A stretch of DNA of 64,000 nucleotides from Streptomyces cadmiisoli. GTDB taxonomy: Bacteria; Actinomycetota; Actinomycetes; Streptomycetales; Streptomycetaceae. How positions within the stretch are numbered: the stretch's first letter is position 1; each line of letters starts with the position of its first letter. The DNA is taken from the NCBI RefSeq assembly GCF_003261055.1, contig NZ_CP030073.1, positions 4,774,001 through 4,838,000 of the forward strand. The letters are read 5' to 3'. Position numbers and translations under genes: made by a program. Below are positions 14,001-23,957 of the stretch, piece by piece. The notes under the pieces were generated by a model. The model was not told the DNA's origin. It saw only the letters and a list, made by a program, of their open reading frames with translations, and made no database searches.

Positions 14001-16433
14001 GTGTCGTCTCTCGCGTTGTACCGCCGCTATCGCCCGGAGTCGTTCGCCGAGGTCATCGGGCAGGAGCATGTCACCGACCCGTTGCAGCAGGCGCTGCGGA
14101 ACAACCGGGTCAATCACGCGTACCTGTTCAGCGGTCCGCGCGGCTGCGGCAAGACGACCAGCGCCCGCATCCTCGCCCGCTGTCTGAACTGCGAGCAGGG
14201 CCCCACCCCCACCCCGTGCGGGGAGTGCGACTCCTGCCGGGACCTCGCACGCAACGGGCCCGGCTCGATCGACGTCATCGAGATCGACGCGGCTTCGCAC
14301 GGCGGTGTGGACGACGCCCGTGACCTGCGGGAGAAGGCCTTCTTCGGGCCCGCCCGCAGCCGGTACAAGATCTACATCATCGACGAGGCCCACATGGTCA
14401 CGTCGGCCGGTTTCAACGCCCTGCTCAAGGTCGTCGAGGAGCCGCCGGAGCACCTCAAGTTCATCTTCGCCACGACCGAGCCCGAGAAGGTCATCGGCAC
14501 GATCCGGTCGCGGACCCACCACTACCCCTTCCGTCTGGTGCCCCCCGGCACCCTCCGGGACTACCTCGGCGAGGTGTGCCGGCAGGAGGACATCCCCGTC
14601 GAGGACGGCGTGCTGCCGCTCGTCGTGCGGTCCGGGGCCGGGTCCGTGCGTGACTCGATGTCCGTCATGGACCAGCTGCTCGCGGGCGCCGGTTCGGACG
14701 GTGTGACGTACGCCATGGCCACCTCGCTGCTCGGGTACACCGAGGGTTCGCTGCTCGACTCCGTCGTCGAGGCCTTCGCGACCGGTGACGGAGCAGCCGC
14801 CTTCGAGGTCGTGGACCGCGTGATCGAAGGGGGCAACGATCCCCGGCGGTTCGTCGCCGACCTGCTGGAGCGGCTGCGGGACCTGGTGATCCTCGCCGCC
14901 GTCCCGGACGCGGTCGACAAGGGACTGATCGACGCCCCGGCCGACGTGCTGGAGCGCATGCTGGCGCAGGCGGGCACCTTCGGGCCGGCGGAGCTGAGCC
15001 GTGCGGCCGACCTGGTCAACGACGGGCTGACCGAGATGCGCGGCGCCACCTCGCCGCGCCTCCAGCTGGAGCTGATCTGCGCGCGCGTGCTGCTGCCCGC
15101 GGCGTACGGGGACGAGCGGTCGCTGATGGCCCGCCTCGACCGCCTGGAGCGCGGGGTGAACTTCTCGGCGGGCGCCGGTACGCCCGCCATGGCGTACGTG
15201 CCCGGACCCGAGACGCACGGGGGAGCCGCCGGTGCGGCGGTCATGCCGGGCGGCGGGGTCGCCGCCGCGCGCGCAGCCGTGCGGGGTACGCAGGGATCGC
15301 CGGCCCCCTCGGACCCGGCGACCGGTGTCCCGTCCGCCGCTCCGCGGCAGGGCGCGGCCGAGAGCGGCGTTCCGGGCGGGCCGGTCGTGCCCGGGGACCA
15401 GCGCGCCACCACGCCGCAGGGCGCTCCGACCGGCCAGGACCTGCCCACCGGACCCGGACCCGGACCCGGACCTGGTTCCGGACCCGCTCCCGCTCCCGCC
15501 GTCGGCGAGACGGCCCACCCCTCGCCGCCCACTCCGGCCGCCGCCCCGGCACCGGACTCCGCTTCCGCCCCCGCCGCCCCGGCGCCCGGCGCCTGGCCCA
15601 CCGCCGCCCTCGCGGGCGGTGCCGCGCGACGCCCCGGCGGCTGGCCCACCGCGGCTCCCGCGGGCGGCGGCCGATCCGCGCCGCCCCCCGGGCCCACCGC
15701 TCCCGGCGCGCCCCCCGCGCCTTCCGTCCCCGCCTCACCGCCGCCCGCCACCACGGCTCCCGCGCCGCCGTCGCCGGGCGGTGGACTCGACCCGCGCGCA
15801 CTCTGGCCCAACATCCTGGAGGCGGTGAAGAACCGCCGCCGGTTCACCTGGATCCTGCTCAGCCAGAACGCCCAGGTCGTCGGTTTCGACGGCACCACCC
15901 TCCAACTCGGCTTCGTCAACGTCGGCGCCCGCGACAACTTCGTGAGCAGCGGCAGCGAGGACGTGCTGCGCCAGGCGCTGACCGAGCAGTTCAACGTGCA
16001 CTGGAAGATCGAGGCGGTCGTCGACCCGTCCGGCGGCTCGGCCCCGCCGCCCCCGGGCGGCCCGGGCGGCGGTGCGCCCGGTGGTTTCGCCGGCGGACCG
16101 GGGGGCTCCGGCTCCGGCGGTCACGGCGGTGGCGCCACGGGCGGTTACGGCGGCCAGCCCGCCGGTGGTTACGGCGGCGGAAGCGCCGCGGGCGCGGCCC
16201 CGCAGCGACCCGCGGCCTCGCAGTCGGCGGCGTCCGCGGCCTCGTCCCCGTCGGCCCGCGCGTCGGCTCCCGCCGCCCCGCCGGCCGACATTCCGGAGCC
16301 GCCACCGGTCTCCATCGAGGACGACATCCCCGAGGACGACGACCCCGACCTCGACGAGTCGGCCCTGTCCGGCCAGGAGCTGATCGTGCGGGAGCTGGGC
16401 GCGACGGTCGTGGAGGAGATCTCCAACGACTAG
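14001..16433 (+). CDS. dnaX: DNA polymerase III subunit gamma/tau
   Basis: Clamp-loader ATPase of the replicative polymerase, 810 residues. GTG 14001 starts at SLALYRRYRPESFAEVIGQE, the conserved N-terminus. Walker A is GPRGCGKTTSARI, the zinc cluster is CLNC...CGECDSC, Walker B is IYIIDEAHMV, and a sensor region is FIFATTEPEKVIGTI. Domain III ends around residue 385. A long Pro/Ala/Gly linker (about 390-590) follows, then a tau-like domain (LWPNILEAVKNRRRFTWILL), a second Gly-rich tract and an acidic tail. The length is larger than in E. coli mainly from these linkers. SRP RNA precedes it, as in many bacteria. Confidence 0.95.
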   Translation: MSSLALYRRYRPESFAEVIGQEHVTDPLQQALRNNRVNHAYLFSGPRGCGKTTSARILARCLNCEQGPTPTPCGECDSCRDLARNGPGSIDVIEIDAASHGGVDDARDLREKAFFGPARSRYKIYIIDEAHMVTSAGFNALLKVVEEPPEHLKFIFATTEPEKVIGTIRSRTHHYPFRLVPPGTLRDYLGEVCRQEDIPVEDGVLPLVVRSGAGSVRDSMSVMDQLLAGAGSDGVTYAMATSLLGYTEGSLLDSVVEAFATGDGAAAFEVVDRVIEGGNDPRRFVADLLERLRDLVILAAVPDAVDKGLIDAPADVLERMLAQAGTFGPAELSRAADLVNDGLTEMRGATSPRLQLELICARVLLPAAYGDERSLMARLDRLERGVNFSAGAGTPAMAYVPGPETHGGAAGAAVMPGGGVAAARAAVRGTQGSPAPSDPATGVPSAAPRQGAAESGVPGGPVVPGDQRATTPQGAPTGQDLPTGPGPGPGPGSGPAPAPAVGETAHPSPPTPAAAPAPDSASAPAAPAPGAWPTAALAGGAARRPGGWPTAAPAGGGRSAPPPGPTAPGAPPAPSVPASPPPATTAPAPPSPGGGLDPRALWPNILEAVKNRRRFTWILLSQNAQVVGFDGTTLQLGFVNVGARDNFVSSGSEDVLRQALTEQFNVHWKIEAVVDPSGGSAPPPPGGPGGGAPGGFAGGPGGSGSGGHGGGATGGYGGQPAGGYGGGSAAGAAPQRPAASQSAASAASSPSARASAPAAPPADIPEPPPVSIEDDIPEDDDPDLDESALSGQELIVRELGATVVEEISND

Positions 16434-16447
16434 TGCCGCGGCACTAG
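16430..16447. terminator. Perfect 18-bp palindrome at the dnaX stop
   Basis: CTAGTGCCGCGGCACTAG includes the TAG stop codon of dnaX and is its own reverse complement. A hairpin here could end dnaX transcription, although no T-run follows; a protein site is also possible. Confidence 0.5.
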
Positions 16448-16795
16448 CGCGGGCCGGTCCGGAACGGCGGCCCGTCCCGGACGAACAGATGACCTCCCGG
16501 CGAGGCTTCCCGGCGAGGCTTCCCGACCCCGCGGTGGGCGGCTCGGACCGACAGCGGCCCGCCCCGGGGCAACGGCGGCCGCCACGACGGCGACAGGGGC
16601 CCACTCCGACGGCAACGGCCGGCCGTCCCGTACGTATACGAACAACGCCCGTCGACGCGCCGTCCCGGCGCAACGGCCGGCCGGCCGACGTGGACGCACA
16701 CAGGGCCGTCTTGGAGGAACGGACGAGCGACCGGCCCCCGTCGCTTCGGAAGCCCGCACAAGGGCAGTGCCCCACCTGCCGTTAGGCTGACCCCC
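16434..16795. other. 362-bp intergenic region between dnaX and purD
   Basis: Very GC-rich with several short repeats (CGAGGCTTCCC twice near 16500) and no gene I can support. It begins with the palindrome at the dnaX stop. The purD promoter must lie here; no clear -35/-10 pair stands out. Confidence 0.5.
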
Positions 16796-18046
16796 GTGAA
16801 GGTCCTCGTCATCGGCAGCGGCGCCCGCGAACACGCCCTGTGCCGCTCCCTGTCCCTCGACCCCGACGTCACCGCGCTGTACTGCGCCCCCGGCAACGCC
16901 GGCATCGCCGAGGTCGCCGAGCTGCACCCGGTCGACGCGCTCGACGGCGCGGCCGTGTCCGCGCTGGCCGTTCGGCTCGGCGCCGAACTGGTGGTCGTCG
17001 GTCCGGAGGCCCCGCTCGTCGCGGGTGTCGCCGACGCCGTCCGCGAGGCGGGCATCCCCGTGTTCGGCCCGTCCCGGGAGGCCGCGCAGCTGGAGGGGTC
17101 CAAGGCCTTCGCCAAGGACGTCATGGCGGCGGCCGGAGTGCCCACCGCCCGCTCCTACGTGTGCACCACCGAAGCCGAGGTCGACGAGGCGCTCGACGCC
17201 TTCGGCCCGCCGTACGTCGTCAAGGACGACGGCCTGGCCGCCGGCAAGGGCGTCGTCGTGACCTCCGACCTGGCCGCGGCCAAGGCGCACGCGGCCGCCT
17301 GCGAGCGCGTCGTCATCGAGGAGTTCCTCGACGGCCCGGAGGTGTCCCTCTTCGCCGTCACCGACGGCGAGACCGTCGTACCGCTCCAGCCCGCCCAGGA
17401 CTTCAAGCGCGCCCTGGACGGCGACGAGGGCCCCAACACCGGTGGCATGGGCGCGTACTCCCCGCTGCCGTGGGCGGACCCGAAGCTGGTCGACGAGGTC
17501 ATGGAGACGGTCCTTCAGCCGACCGTCGACGAGATGCGGCGCCGCGGTACCCCGTTCTCCGGCCTTCTGTACGCCGGTCTGGCCATCACCGGCCGGGGCG
17601 TACGGGTCATCGAGTTCAACGCCCGTTTCGGCGACCCCGAGACCCAGGTGGTCCTCGCCCGGCTGAAGACCCCGCTGGCGGGTGTCCTGCTCGGCGCCGC
17701 GAACGGCACGCTCGCCGATCTGGAGCCCCTGCGCTGGAGCGGCGACGCGGCCGTCACCGTCGTCATCGCCTCGCACAACTACCCCGGCACACCGCGCACC
17801 GGCGACCCGATCACCGGTCTGGACGAGGTGGCCGCACAGGACGCCCCGCACGCGTACGTCCTGCACGCCGGCACCGGGCGCAACGGCGGCTCCGTCGTCA
17901 GCGCGGGTGGTCGTGTGCTGTCCGTCACAGCGACCGGCGCGGACCTCGTCGAAGCCCGGGACAGGGCCTATCGGGCGGTCGCCCGCATTGGTCTTGATGG
18001 CTCCCAGCACCGTACGGACATCGCGGCGAAGGCGGCGGGCGCGTAA
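16796..18046 (+). CDS. purD: Phosphoribosylamine-glycine ligase (GAR synthetase)
   Basis: Second step of de novo purine synthesis: ATP-dependent joining of glycine to phosphoribosylamine. 416 residues, usual length. GTG 16796 begins [18 protein letters not shown], the diagnostic PurD N-terminus. The ATP-grasp domain is seen in [17 protein letters not shown] and [29 protein letters not shown] is another family signature. It stands alone, away from the other pur genes, and is followed by a terminator. Confidence 0.97.
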   Translation: MKVLVIGSGAREHALCRSLSLDPDVTALYCAPGNAGIAEVAELHPVDALDGAAVSALAVRLGAELVVVGPEAPLVAGVADAVREAGIPVFGPSREAAQLEGSKAFAKDVMAAAGVPTARSYVCTTEAEVDEALDAFGPPYVVKDDGLAAGKGVVVTSDLAAAKAHAAACERVVIEEFLDGPEVSLFAVTDGETVVPLQPAQDFKRALDGDEGPNTGGMGAYSPLPWADPKLVDEVMETVLQPTVDEMRRRGTPFSGLLYAGLAITGRGVRVIEFNARFGDPETQVVLARLKTPLAGVLLGAANGTLADLEPLRWSGDAAVTVVIASHNYPGTPRTGDPITGLDEVAAQDAPHAYVLHAGTGRNGGSVVSAGGRVLSVTATGADLVEARDRAYRAVARIGLDGSQHRTDIAAKAAGA

Positions 18047-18088
18047 CGCCCCCTGCTTCGACGATCGACCGCCTGACCAGGCACTTCG

Positions 18089-18121
18089 CAGGCCCCGGAG
18101 ACCTCTGGAATCCGGGGCCTG
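18089..18121 (+). terminator. Terminator after purD
   Basis: CAGGCCCCGGA and TCCGGGGCCTG form an 11-bp stem 42 bp after the purD stop. Confidence 0.75.
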
Positions 18122-18332
18122 ATCCTTGCCCTGGGTCATACACCTTTCCCCAGAGCCATTCCATCGAGTGACCGATGGCCTATCCGGCTGACGGGGGCCG
18201 GGGCCCCAACTAGGGTGCGGCGCAAGCATTCCGGCACTTGGCCCACCGGCATTGCGATGTCAGTGGCGGGTGCCACAGTGGGGGAGTGAGCAACGCCAGG
18301 AGAGCCAGCACGGGAGGGGGTGAGGTCCGGTC

Positions 18333-20372
18333 GTGACCGGCATGGGTGTGGAGGTGGGAGCGCAGGCCGCGAGGGCCCGTGCGCTGGCCGTGCTGCGGAT
18401 CCGCGGCCGTGCGGTGGCCGTCGCCGTGCTGCCCGCGGCCGTCGCCGTGGTCCTGCTGGCGGGCGGTTCCACGGGCCATCTCGTCGGCCTGGGCTGGGAC
18501 ATCGCCCGCTGGACGGTGGGCGTGCTCGCGCTTCTCGTGCTGCCGGCCGCCGCGGGCTTCGCGCTGATAGTCGCCCGGTCCCGCCCCGCCGTCAGTCCCA
18601 CGGTCCCGATCACCGAGGCCGCGGCCCCGGACCTGTACCGGCTGGTGCGTGACCTCGCCGACCGGCTCGACGTCCCCGCCCCGTCCGCGATAGCCCTCAC
18701 CCCGGACTGCGACAGCTGGCTGGAGGACCGCACCCATCCGGCCCACGGCCCGCCGCGCTCGTCCGCACGGACCGACGCGGCGTCCTTCCTGGGACGCCGC
18801 ACCCGGAGCCGCGCGGCCGCCGCGCCCGTCCTCGTCATCGGCTCCCCGTTCCTGTGGTGGATGCGCGTCGGCGAACTGCGCGCCGTCCTCGCCCCGGTCG
18901 TCGCCGGCACCGGACCCTCCGCACACCCCGACATAGCCGCGGCCCGGCGCTTCGTCCGGGGACTGGACGCGGCGGTGGCCGCCGTCTCCACCACCGGGCG
19001 GCGCCCCGTCGTCCGTACGGTCTGCGCGGGCGTCGGCTGGCTGGCCCGTCTGCTGCTGCACGGCTGCCGGGAGCACGCGGCCCAGATGGAGCGGGGCGTC
19101 GCCGCTGCCGCCGCCGAGCGTGCACAGGCTGTGGATTACGGCCTGCGGATCGTCGCCCAGGAACAGGTGGGACTGGCGTACGCGGGCTGGGACCGCCTGC
19201 TCACCCGGGTCGCGCTGCCCGCCTGGCGCATGGGCCGCTGGCCCTCCCGGCTGGACGCGGGTGTCGTCGCGGCCCTGACCGAGCTCTCCCGGCGCGACCG
19301 CCTGGCCGAGGGGTTCGCCTCCCGTCTGGGCGAGCGCCCCGCCTGCGATCTGCTCGAGGAGCCCGGTTCGATCGACGAGGCCACCTCGCTGCTCGCCGCC
19401 CGTCTCTTCCACGGCGGTCCGGCCGAGTCCGGCCCCACCTGGTCGCCGGTGGACTGGCAGGAGTATCCGGACGAGGTCGTCGACCGCAAGTGGCGCACCG
19501 ACGCCGCCCGTCTGCACCGCGTCCTGGACACCCTCGGCGTCCGCCGTGCGACCCGTGGCGCCGACGGCGGCCCGACCCTCTCCCGCGTCCTGGACCACCT
19601 GTCGGACCCGGCCCCCGCACCGGACGGTCCGACACCACCATCGGACCCGGCCCCCGCACCGGACCTCACGCCCCCGGCCCTCGCATCGAGCCTCACGCCC
19701 CCGGCGACCGGCCCGGCAGCGTCCCCGGCACCGCCCGCCTCCGACCCCGGCCGGACCCTTGAGCCAGGCCCGCACCGGACACCGGAGCCGACAGGCACGC
19801 GCCCGGCCTCCGAGTCGGACCCGCACCCGCCCCCGGAGCCCCCCGACCCGCCCGGTCCGCCCCCCGCCCCCCACTCGCCCACCCCCTTCGACGGGGATCT
19901 CGGCGACGGGGATCTCGGCGAAGGCGCTCTCGGCGACGACGATCTCGACAACCCGCCACCGCAGGACCCCCGCTGCGCCGCCCTCGCCGACGGACTGAGC
20001 GCGGAGATGGCCCGCGAGGAGGAGGCCTCCGGCGCATCCCACCCGGCCGCCCCACCGGCCGCCCCGGCCCCCGACATCCCCTTCTGGGACGGCGGAGCGC
20101 TCCCCCTCTTCCCGCTCCAGCCCCCACGCACCCCCCGCGAACTGCTGGCCGACCATGTGACCGCGATGGTGTGCTGCGCCGCGATCGACACCGTCGGCGC
20201 CACCCCCGCCCTCGACTGGCTCGACGGCCCGTCACTTCTGGTCAACGGCGAACGGGCCACCGACCTGACCCCCAGAGTCCTCAGCCTCATAGAGGACGGC
20301 GATCCGGCGCCGCTGCGCACATGGCTGGCCGAGGTCGGCATACGTCCGGAGAAGCCGGTACGGCTCGTCTGA
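18333..20372 (+). CDS. Membrane protein resembling M48 peptidases but lacking the HExxH motif
   Basis: A 679-residue protein. Two hydrophobic segments (about 29-46 and 58-81) are followed by a region laid out like M48 peptidases of Streptomyces: APDLYRLVRDLADRLDVPAP, VLVIGSPFLWWM, then GELRAVLAPVVAG. In M48 enzymes the last block reads LxAVLAHELxH; here it is AP-VVAG, so the zinc ligands are missing. Residues about 400-530 are Pro/Asp-rich low complexity. The C-terminal part (about 570-679) has no recognised family. A GGGAGGGGG ribosome site precedes GTG 18333; ATG 18342 is an alternative. A non-catalytic membrane role is inferred. Confidence 0.6.
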   Translation: MTGMGVEVGAQAARARALAVLRIRGRAVAVAVLPAAVAVVLLAGGSTGHLVGLGWDIARWTVGVLALLVLPAAAGFALIVARSRPAVSPTVPITEAAAPDLYRLVRDLADRLDVPAPSAIALTPDCDSWLEDRTHPAHGPPRSSARTDAASFLGRRTRSRAAAAPVLVIGSPFLWWMRVGELRAVLAPVVAGTGPSAHPDIAAARRFVRGLDAAVAAVSTTGRRPVVRTVCAGVGWLARLLLHGCREHAAQMERGVAAAAAERAQAVDYGLRIVAQEQVGLAYAGWDRLLTRVALPAWRMGRWPSRLDAGVVAALTELSRRDRLAEGFASRLGERPACDLLEEPGSIDEATSLLAARLFHGGPAESGPTWSPVDWQEYPDEVVDRKWRTDAARLHRVLDTLGVRRATRGADGGPTLSRVLDHLSDPAPAPDGPTPPSDPAPAPDLTPPALASSLTPPATGPAASPAPPASDPGRTLEPGPHRTPEPTGTRPASESDPHPPPEPPDPPGPPPAPHSPTPFDGDLGDGDLGEGALGDDDLDNPPPQDPRCAALADGLSAEMAREEEASGASHPAAPPAAPAPDIPFWDGGALPLFPLQPPRTPRELLADHVTAMVCCAAIDTVGATPALDWLDGPSLLVNGERATDLTPRVLSLIEDGDPAPLRTWLAEVGIRPEKPVRLV

Positions 20373-20648
20373 CCTCCGGCGGGAAGCCGCTGGGGAGGCC
20401 GATCCGGAGGCCGATGCGGAACGCCGGCACGGCCCGGTGCCCGGCATCCGAGACGGAGCCCGCACTTCCGCTTTCGGTCAATTCGAAACGAATAGTGACG
20501 GAGTCGGTGCGCAATGTGATGTGCTGGGAACGGAACGCGCACATGGCAAGCGCGCGCGACATAAGACAACCGCGCGCGACATGAAGGACAACTGCGCACC
20601 CGCCACCACCCGCACCACACGAACGGGGCTCGAGGGAGGGGAAGGACC

Positions 20649-22157
20649 ATGGGGTCGGAGCAGATCCGCCGCTGGGAGTCCGGGGCACTGGCGCACGCCG
20701 TCACGGATCCCTTCGGCCAGGGCCCGGTTCCCTGGCTGCGCGGCAGCGAGACCTATTTCGACGACACCGGCCAGGTGGTCCCGTGGTACGTGGACCCGGC
20801 GCCGGGCCTGCACCCCCCGATCACCGGGACCGGCGCCCCCCGGGTCCCCGGCCCGCGCCCCGCCGCCGGCGGTCCCCGCGCCGCGGACGACGTGCGCCGC
20901 CAGATCAAGGGCTTCACGTCCACCGGCGCGGTCGCCCCCGGCGAGGCCGTCGACTTCCACGTCACCGTAGACCCGCCGCAGGAGTTCGGCGTCGACGTCT
21001 ACCGCATCGGCCACTACGGCGGTGACGGCGCCGCCAAGATCACCACCAGCCCCCGGCTGTCGGGCATCGTCCAGCCCCCGCCGCTCACCGCCGACCGCAC
21101 GGTCTCCTGCCACCACTGGTGGCTGTCGTGGCGGCTGTCGATCCCCGCGCACTGGACCGCCGGCGCGTACGTCGCCGTCCTGACCACCGCCGACGGCTAC
21201 CGCTCGCACGTCCCCTTCACCGTCCGCCACCACCACCCGGCCGACCTGCTCCTGCTGCTCCCGGACATCACCTGGCAGGCCTACAACCTCTACCCGGAGG
21301 ACGGCCGCACCGGCGCCAGCCTGTACCACGCGTGGGACGAGCGGGGCCGTCTGCTCGGTGAGGCCGACGCCGCGAGCACGGTCTCCTTCGACCGGCCGTA
21401 CGCGGGTGCCGGCCTGCCCCTGCACGTCGGCCACGCCTACGACTTCATCCGCTGGGCCGAGCGCTACGGCTACGACCTCGCCTACGCCGACGCGCGCGAT
21501 CTGCACGCGGGCCGCATCGACCCCACTCGCTACCGAGGACTGGTCTTCCCCGGCCACGACGAGTACTGGTCGACGAGCATGCGCCGCACCGTGGAGCTCG
21601 CCCGCGAGCACGGCACGTCCCTCGTCTTCCTGTCCTCCAACTCCATGTACTGGCAGGTGGAGCTGGGCACGTCACCGTCCGGCACCCCGGACCGGCTCCT
21701 GACCTGCCGCAAGCGCAAGGGCCCTGGCCGTCCGTCGCTGTGGCGTGAGATCGACCGGCCCGAGCAGCAGCTGATCGGCATTCAGTACGTCGGCCGTGTC
21801 CCCGAGCCGCACCCGCTGATCGTGCGCAATGCCGACCACTGGCTGTGGGAGGCGACCGGAGCGCACGAGGGCGACGAGATCGCGGGCATGGTCGCGGGTG
21901 AGGCTGATCGTTACTTCCCGCGCACCCCGCTCCCCGACCACGACGAGCGCGTCCTGCTCGCCCACTCGCCGTACACGGACGGCGAGGGTGTGCTCCGCCA
22001 CCAGGAGACGTCCCTGTACCGGGCCCCCTCCGGCGCCCTGGTCTTCGCGGCCGGAACCTTCGCCTGGTCACCGGCGCTGGACCGTCCCGGCCATGTGGAC
22101 CCCCGCATCCAGCGCGCCACGGCCAACCTCCTGGACCGCATCTGCAAACACGGCTGA
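20649..22157 (+). CDS. N,N-dimethylformamidase large-subunit-like protein
   Basis: A 502-residue protein, ATG 20649 after GAGGGGAAGG. It resembles the C-terminal domain of N,N-dimethylformamidase beta subunits: VDVYRIGHYGGDGA near the N-terminal third, DITWQAYNLYPEDGRTGASLY, then a flavodoxin-like half with GLVFPGHDEYWSTSMRRTVE and LVFLSSNSMYWQVEL. The family name does not prove formamide hydrolysis; many Streptomyces carry distant homologues of unknown substrate. No signal peptide is seen. It sits alone before purC. Confidence 0.65.
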   Translation: MGSEQIRRWESGALAHAVTDPFGQGPVPWLRGSETYFDDTGQVVPWYVDPAPGLHPPITGTGAPRVPGPRPAAGGPRAADDVRRQIKGFTSTGAVAPGEAVDFHVTVDPPQEFGVDVYRIGHYGGDGAAKITTSPRLSGIVQPPPLTADRTVSCHHWWLSWRLSIPAHWTAGAYVAVLTTADGYRSHVPFTVRHHHPADLLLLLPDITWQAYNLYPEDGRTGASLYHAWDERGRLLGEADAASTVSFDRPYAGAGLPLHVGHAYDFIRWAERYGYDLAYADARDLHAGRIDPTRYRGLVFPGHDEYWSTSMRRTVELAREHGTSLVFLSSNSMYWQVELGTSPSGTPDRLLTCRKRKGPGRPSLWREIDRPEQQLIGIQYVGRVPEPHPLIVRNADHWLWEATGAHEGDEIAGMVAGEADRYFPRTPLPDHDERVLLAHSPYTDGEGVLRHQETSLYRAPSGALVFAAGTFAWSPALDRPGHVDPRIQRATANLLDRICKHG

Positions 22158-22306
22158 CCCCGCCCGTCCGGGGCCGGACCGCCCGCGCCCGCACCCCCGG
22201 TCGGCGAGCGCGACCAGCACCGCGACCCCCATCGCCACCCGATGTCTCCACCCAATCCGGCATACGGGAGAATCGACCCAGTTGGACAGAACCACGGGGA
22301 GGAACC

Positions 22307-23206
22307 GTGTCCGGATTCGTCGAAAAGCCCGAGCCGCTTCAGGTTCCGGGTCTGGTGCATCTGCACACCGGCAAGGTGCGCGACCTGTACCGGAACGAGG
22401 CGGGCGACCTCGTGATGGTCGCGAGTGACCGGATCTCCGCCTACGACTGGGTGCTGCCGACCGAGATCCCCGACAAGGGCCGCGTCCTGACCCGGCTCTC
22501 CCTGTGGTGGTTCGAGCAGCTCGCCGACCTCGCCCCCAACCACGTCCTGAGCACCGAGCTCCCGGAGCACGCCCCCGCCGACTGGGCCGGCCGCACCTTG
22601 ATCTGCAAGTCCCTGCGGATGGTGCCCGTGGAGTGCGTGGCGCGCGGTTACCTGACCGGTTCCGGCCTCGCCGAGTACCAGGAGTCCCGTACGGTCTGCG
22701 GCCTCGCCCTCCCCGAGGGCCTGGTCGACGGCTCCGAACTGCCCGCCCCGATCTTCACCCCCGCCACCAAGGCCGAGGTCGGCGAGCACGACGAGAACGT
22801 CTCCTACGAGGAGGTCGCCCGCCAGGTCGGCGCCGACACGGCCGCCCGACTGCGCCAGACCACCCTCGCCGTCTACTCGCGCGCCCGCGACATCGCCCGC
22901 GACCGGGGCATCGTCCTCGCCGACACCAAGTTCGAGTTCGGCTTCGACGGCGACACCCTCGTCCTGGCCGACGAGGTCCTCACCCCGGACTCCTCCCGCT
23001 TCTGGCCGACCGACCAGTGGCAGCCCGGGCGCGCGCAGCCGTCGTACGACAAGCAGTTCGTCCGTGACTGGCTGACGTCCCCGGCGTCCGGCTGGGACCG
23101 CCGCGGTGAGCAGCCGCCGCCCGCGCTGCCGGTCGAGGTCGTGGAGTCGACACGGGCCAAGTACCTGGAGGCGTACGAGCGCCTCACGGGCACGAGCTGG
23201 ACCTGA
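22307..23206 (+). CDS. purC: SAICAR synthase
   Basis: Phosphoribosylaminoimidazole-succinocarboxamide synthase, the aspartate-adding step of purine synthesis. 299 residues; GTG 22307 follows GGAGGA. The N-terminus has LHTGKVRDLYR, then VASDRISAYDWVLPTEIPDK, VECVARGYLTGSGLAEYQ, DTKFEFGF and LTPDSSRFW, all PurC signatures. A strong terminator follows 8 bp after the stop. Confidence 0.97.
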   Translation: MSGFVEKPEPLQVPGLVHLHTGKVRDLYRNEAGDLVMVASDRISAYDWVLPTEIPDKGRVLTRLSLWWFEQLADLAPNHVLSTELPEHAPADWAGRTLICKSLRMVPVECVARGYLTGSGLAEYQESRTVCGLALPEGLVDGSELPAPIFTPATKAEVGEHDENVSYEEVARQVGADTAARLRQTTLAVYSRARDIARDRGIVLADTKFEFGFDGDTLVLADEVLTPDSSRFWPTDQWQPGRAQPSYDKQFVRDWLTSPASGWDRRGEQPPPALPVEVVESTRAKYLEAYERLTGTSWT

Positions 23207-23213
23207 CCCGACG

Positions 23214-23247
23214 AAAAAGCCCCCCGGTGGAGACCGGGGGGCTTTTC
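23214..23247. terminator. Strong bidirectional terminator between purC and tRNA-Gly
   Basis: AAAAAGCCCCCCGGT and ACCGGGGGGCTTTT pair around a short loop, with an A-run on one side and a T-run on the other. It can end both purC (rightward) and the leftward tRNA-Gly transcript. Confidence 0.88.
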
Positions 23248-23252
23248 TTCCG

Positions 23253-23325
23253 AGCGGACGACGAGGCTCGAACTCGCGACCTCAACCTTGGCAAGGTTGC
23301 GCTCTACCAACTGAGCTACGTCCGC
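23253..23325 (-). tRNA. tRNA-Gly(GCC), copy 1
   Basis: A 73-nt cloverleaf: acceptor GCGGACG/CGTCCGC, anticodon loop TTGCCAA, T-loop TTCGAGC, U discriminator, no encoded CCA. An identical gene is at 27119-27191 in the same orientation, on the other side of the ABC/two-component operon. Confidence 0.95.
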
Positions 23326-23348
23326 AGTGCGCCGTGGCGCGAGAGCAA

Positions 23349-23957
23349 CTATACCCAACCTCGCTCGCGGGCGAGCCGTACCGCCGCATGACGGTTCTCC
23401 GCCCCGAGCTTCGACACGGCCGAGGACAGATAGTTCCGCACCGTCCCCTGGGACAGCGCGGCCCGCCGCGCGATCTCCGCGACGGGCGCCCCGTCGGCGG
23501 CCAGCTCCAGCACCTCGGTCTCCCGCGAGGTCAGCGGCGAGTCCCCGGCGGAGATCGCGTCGGCGGCCAACTCGGGGTCCACGTAACGGTTTCCCGCATG
23601 CACCGTGCGGATGATCTCCGCGAGCCGCTGGGCGCTCACCGTCTTCGGGACGAACCCCCGCACACCGGCCGCGAGAGCCCGCTTCAGATGACCCGGCCGC
23701 CCATGACTGGTGACGATCAGGGCCCGGCAACCGGGGAGTTCGGACCGCAGCGATGTGGCGACCTTCACACCGTCGGCGCCGGGCATCTGGAGGTCGAGCA
23801 CCGCCACATCGGGTGCGTGGGCCCGGGCCATCGCCAGCGCCTCCGGACCGGTGGCCGCCTCGGCGACGACCACGAGGTCCTCCTCCAGGGAGAGCAGCGC
23901 GGCGAGCGCGCCCCTGATCAGATGCTCGTCGTCGGCGAGCAGCACACGTACCGTCAT
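23349..23957 (-). CDS. LuxR-type response regulator
   Basis: A 202-residue NarL/DesR-like response regulator. The receiver domain has the acidic pair DDE at residues 9-11, phospho-acceptor Asp55 in VAVLDLQMPG, and Lys in FVPKTVSAQ. The C-terminal HTH is LTSRETEVLELAADGAPV, then QGTVRNYLSSAVSKLG. ATG 23957 overlaps the stop of the histidine kinase gene (ATGA). It is the last gene of a four-gene operon and probably controls the ABC transporter genes upstream of it. Confidence 0.92.
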   Translation of the reverse strand: MTVRVLLADDEHLIRGALAALLSLEEDLVVVAEAATGPEALAMARAHAPDVAVLDLQMPGADGVKVATSLRSELPGCRALIVTSHGRPGHLKRALAAGVRGFVPKTVSAQRLAEIIRTVHAGNRYVDPELAADAISAGDSPLTSRETEVLELAADGAPVAEIARRAALSQGTVRNYLSSAVSKLGAENRHAAVRLARERGWV

